A stretch of DNA of 7,210 bases, from assembly GCA_003643935.1 (NCBI GenBank), contig QMLJ01000049.1, forward strand, positions 1 through 7,210, in the 5' to 3' direction. The notes under the pieces are model-generated. The model was not told the origin of the DNA. It saw nothing but the letters and a program-made list of their open reading frames with translations, and made no database searches. This DNA is from Deltaproteobacteria bacterium. Lineage in GTDB: Bacteria; Desulfobacterota; Desulfomonilia; UBA1062. Of this stretch, positions 5,510-7,210 are shown in pieces (position 1 is the first letter of the stretch; every line of letters starts with the position of its first letter). A program made the position numbers and the translations under genes.

Positions 5510-6982
5510 ATGGGGGACAGTATAAATATAATGGAAGAAGGACTAACCTTTGACGACGTGCTGCTGATACCAAGGAAATCCGATGTAAGGCCAAACGAAG
5601 TGGACCTAAGCACGTTTCTTACTAGGGAAATCAGGTTGAACATCCCACTGGTGAGTGCTGCAATGGATACAGTTACAGAGGCAAACACAGCCATTGCAAT
5701 GGCAAGGGAAGGAGGAATTGGAATCATCCACAAAAACATGGATCCCAAAAAGCAGGCCCTCGAGGTGGACAAGGTAAAGAAATCAGAGAGCGGCATGATA
5801 GTGGATCCCATAACAATGCACCCTGATCAAAAGATAGGAGAAGCCCTTGCACTTATGAAACGATACAGGATCTCGGGTGTACCAATAACAGTAAATGGAA
5901 AGCTAGTGGGTATACTTACAAACAGGGACCTCAGATTTGAAACAAAGATGGACCTACCCATAAAACAAGTGATGACAAAGGAAAACCTGGTAACGGTTAA
6001 AGGTGAAATCAGCCTTAATGAAGCAAAAAAGCTTCTACATGAATACAGGATAGAGAAGTTACCGGTGGTCGATGACAAATTTAATCTCAAGGGTCTTATA
6101 ACCATCAAAGACATAGAAAAGGCAGAGAAGTATCCACAGGCGGCAAAGGACTCCAAGGGCCGCCTTCTGGTGGGAGCAGCAATAGGTGTCCTTCCAAAGG
6201 ATGAAGAGAGATTAGAGGTCTTGCTCAAGGCAGGCATCGACGTTGTAGTCGTGGACACAGCACATGGTCATAGCAAATCAGTCATAGAGACCATAAGGGA
6301 GATAAAGGCATCTTGGCCTTCTATACAGGTCATAGCCGGAAACGTGGTAACCGAGGATGCAACATTGGAACTTATAAGTGCAGGTGCTGACGGGGTGAAA
6401 GTAGGTGTTGGGCCCGGTTCCATCTGCACCACGAGGGTGGTAGCTGGAGTAGGTATGCCCCAGATAACCGCCATAATGAAATGTGTTCATGCTGCATCAA
6501 AAAAGGGTATCCCCATCATAGCGGATGGAGGTGTCAAGTTCTCGGGGGATGTTACAAAAGCCATAGCAGCAGGAGCATCAACTGTAATGATAGGATCCCT
6601 ATTCGCGGGCACAGACGAAGCCCCTGGAGAAATGATACTATACCAGGGACGTACATACAAGGCATACCGTGGAATGGGTTCTATAGAGGCTATGCAGGAG
6701 GGATCCAAGGATCGGTATTTCCAGGATGAGTTGAGTGACTCATCGAAGATGGTTCCCGAGGGTATAGTCGGCAGGGTGCCGTACCGCGGAAAAATTTCTG
6801 AAAACGTTTACCAATTACTTGGCGGCCTACGCGCTGGGATGGGTTATACCGGGTGTAAAAACATAAAAGAACTCCAGGAAAATGCCACAATGATAAGGAT
6901 CACACAGTCAGGTCTTAAGGAATCCCATGTCCACGATGTAATAGTGGTCAAAGAGGCACCCAACTACAAGCTTGAATACTAA
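5510..6982 (+). CDS. guaB: Inosine-5'-monophosphate dehydrogenase (490 aa)
   Basis: IMPDH oxidises IMP to XMP with NAD+, the first committed and rate-setting step of guanine nucleotide synthesis in the cytoplasm. The (beta/alpha)8 barrel is interrupted by a pair of CBS domains (about residues 93-203), the usual nucleotide-sensing Bateman module. Key residues are visible: '[10 protein letters not shown]' (12-21), DTAHGHS (249-255), GPGSICTTR with catalytic C306 (301-309), DGG (339-341), YRGMGS (386-391) and the flap Arg-Tyr pair R402-Y403. Length and layout match the bacterial enzyme (E. coli catalytic Cys305), and nothing appears missing. The short C-terminus ends in 'APNYKLEY' without extension. 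It begins 12 bases after sppA and ends 13 bases before dnaE. Pairing with guaA, common elsewhere, is not seen here. Confidence 0.97.
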   Translation: MGDSINIMEEGLTFDDVLLIPRKSDVRPNEVDLSTFLTREIRLNIPLVSAAMDTVTEANTAIAMAREGGIGIIHKNMDPKKQALEVDKVKKSESGMIVDPITMHPDQKIGEALALMKRYRISGVPITVNGKLVGILTNRDLRFETKMDLPIKQVMTKENLVTVKGEISLNEAKKLLHEYRIEKLPVVDDKFNLKGLITIKDIEKAEKYPQAAKDSKGRLLVGAAIGVLPKDEERLEVLLKAGIDVVVVDTAHGHSKSVIETIREIKASWPSIQVIAGNVVTEDATLELISAGADGVKVGVGPGSICTTRVVAGVGMPQITAIMKCVHAASKKGIPIIADGGVKFSGDVTKAIAAGASTVMIGSLFAGTDEAPGEMILYQGRTYKAYRGMGSIEAMQEGSKDRYFQDELSDSSKMVPEGIVGRVPYRGKISENVYQLLGGLRAGMGYTGCKNIKELQENATMIRITQSGLKESHVHDVIVVKEAPNYKLEY

Positions 6983-6986
6983 GGGT

Positions 6987-6990
6987 AAGG
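6987..6990 (+). promoter_or_regulatory. Ribosome-binding site of dnaE
   Basis: AAGG ends five bases before the ATG at 6996 and lies in the 13-base gap after guaB. A purine-rich run (6981-6990) surrounds it. Confidence 0.4.
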
Positions 6991-6995
6991 TAAAA

Positions 6996-7210
6996 ATGGA
7001 CTTTGTTCATCTGCACTGTCACACGCAATACAGCTTGCTTGACGGTGCTATCAAGATAAATGATCTCATTGATACTACGCTGAGCTTTGGTCAGAAAGCC
7101 GTGGCCATTACTGATCACGGCGTTATGTACGGGGCGATTGAATTCTATGACAAGGCAACAAAGGCCGGCCTGAAACCAATCATAGGGTGCGAGGTCTACG
7201 TGGCTCCAGG
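6996..7210 (+). CDS. dnaE: DNA polymerase III alpha subunit, N-terminal fragment (71 residues), cut by the window end
   Basis: This is the start of the replicative DNA polymerase catalytic subunit, a protein normally of about 1,150 residues. Only the first part of the PHP domain is in the window. The sequence '[15 protein letters not shown]' (3-17), '[17 protein letters not shown]' (35-51) and '[16 protein letters not shown]' (56-71) is the classic DnaE opening. H7, H9, D16, H41 and E66 line up, with matching spacing, with metal-binding residues of active PHP domains such as that of Mycobacterium tuberculosis DnaE1. The E. coli protein has lost these. This suggests an intact PHP metal site and possibly built-in 3'-5' proofreading, though the remaining ligands lie outside the window. 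The frame is open to the last base, and a ribosome-binding site precedes the ATG. Other PHP proteins are less likely given the full DnaE-like match. Co-transcription with guaB is likely. Confidence 0.93.
   Translation, partial: MDFVHLHCHTQYSLLDGAIKINDLIDTTLSFGQKAVAITDHGVMYGAIEFYDKATKAGLKPIIGCEVYVAP

Overview
The window is ordinary bacterial chromosome. It holds one gene fragment at each edge and six complete protein genes, with almost no non-coding DNA. I see no mobile element, CRISPR array, tRNA, rRNA or toxin/defence system. The organism looks Gram-negative and deltaproteobacteria-like (Desulfobacterota or a neighbouring lineage). This rests on a secreted LysM protein with the long 'WPLLW...NPHLIYPGD' loop, a small NLYEQAQ-type HTH protein, the rpsA-sppA association and a PHP-containing dnaE. 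Ile is written mostly ATA and Arg mostly AGA/AGG, even in rpsA. That codon habit is common in thermophiles, but it does not prove thermophily. The lineage is inference from remembered family resemblance.

Left part (1-1330): the 3' end of a probable hotdog-fold acyl-ACP dehydratase-like gene (+ strand) converges on a secreted LysM-domain gene (- strand, 255-1226). A ~100 bp region (1227-1329) separates the LysM gene from a rightward gene for a small winged-helix/coiled-coil protein of unknown function (1330-1758). This region appears to hold two back-to-back sigma70-type promoters whose -35 boxes overlap. The rightward one would start its RNA almost exactly on the ATG, giving a leaderless message.

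Right part (1888-7210): a compact co-directional cluster encodes ribosomal protein S1 (rpsA, six S1 domains), a CaCA-family Na+/Ca2+-type antiporter, the membrane protease SppA, IMP dehydrogenase (guaB) and the start of the DNA polymerase III alpha subunit (dnaE, cut by the window edge). Gaps are 9, 34, 12 and 13 bases, so it probably works as one operon led by rpsA. It mixes translation, ion transport, membrane protein quality control, guanine nucleotide supply and replication, which are growth-linked functions rather than one pathway.

I did not find a convincing undescribed system. The points most worth checking are the interlocked divergent promoters with a possible leaderless start, a two-codon mini-ORF bridging rpsA and the exchanger gene, an in-frame six-base duplication in S1 domain 5, the weak rpsA ribosome-binding site, and the intact PHP metal-site residues at the start of DnaE.
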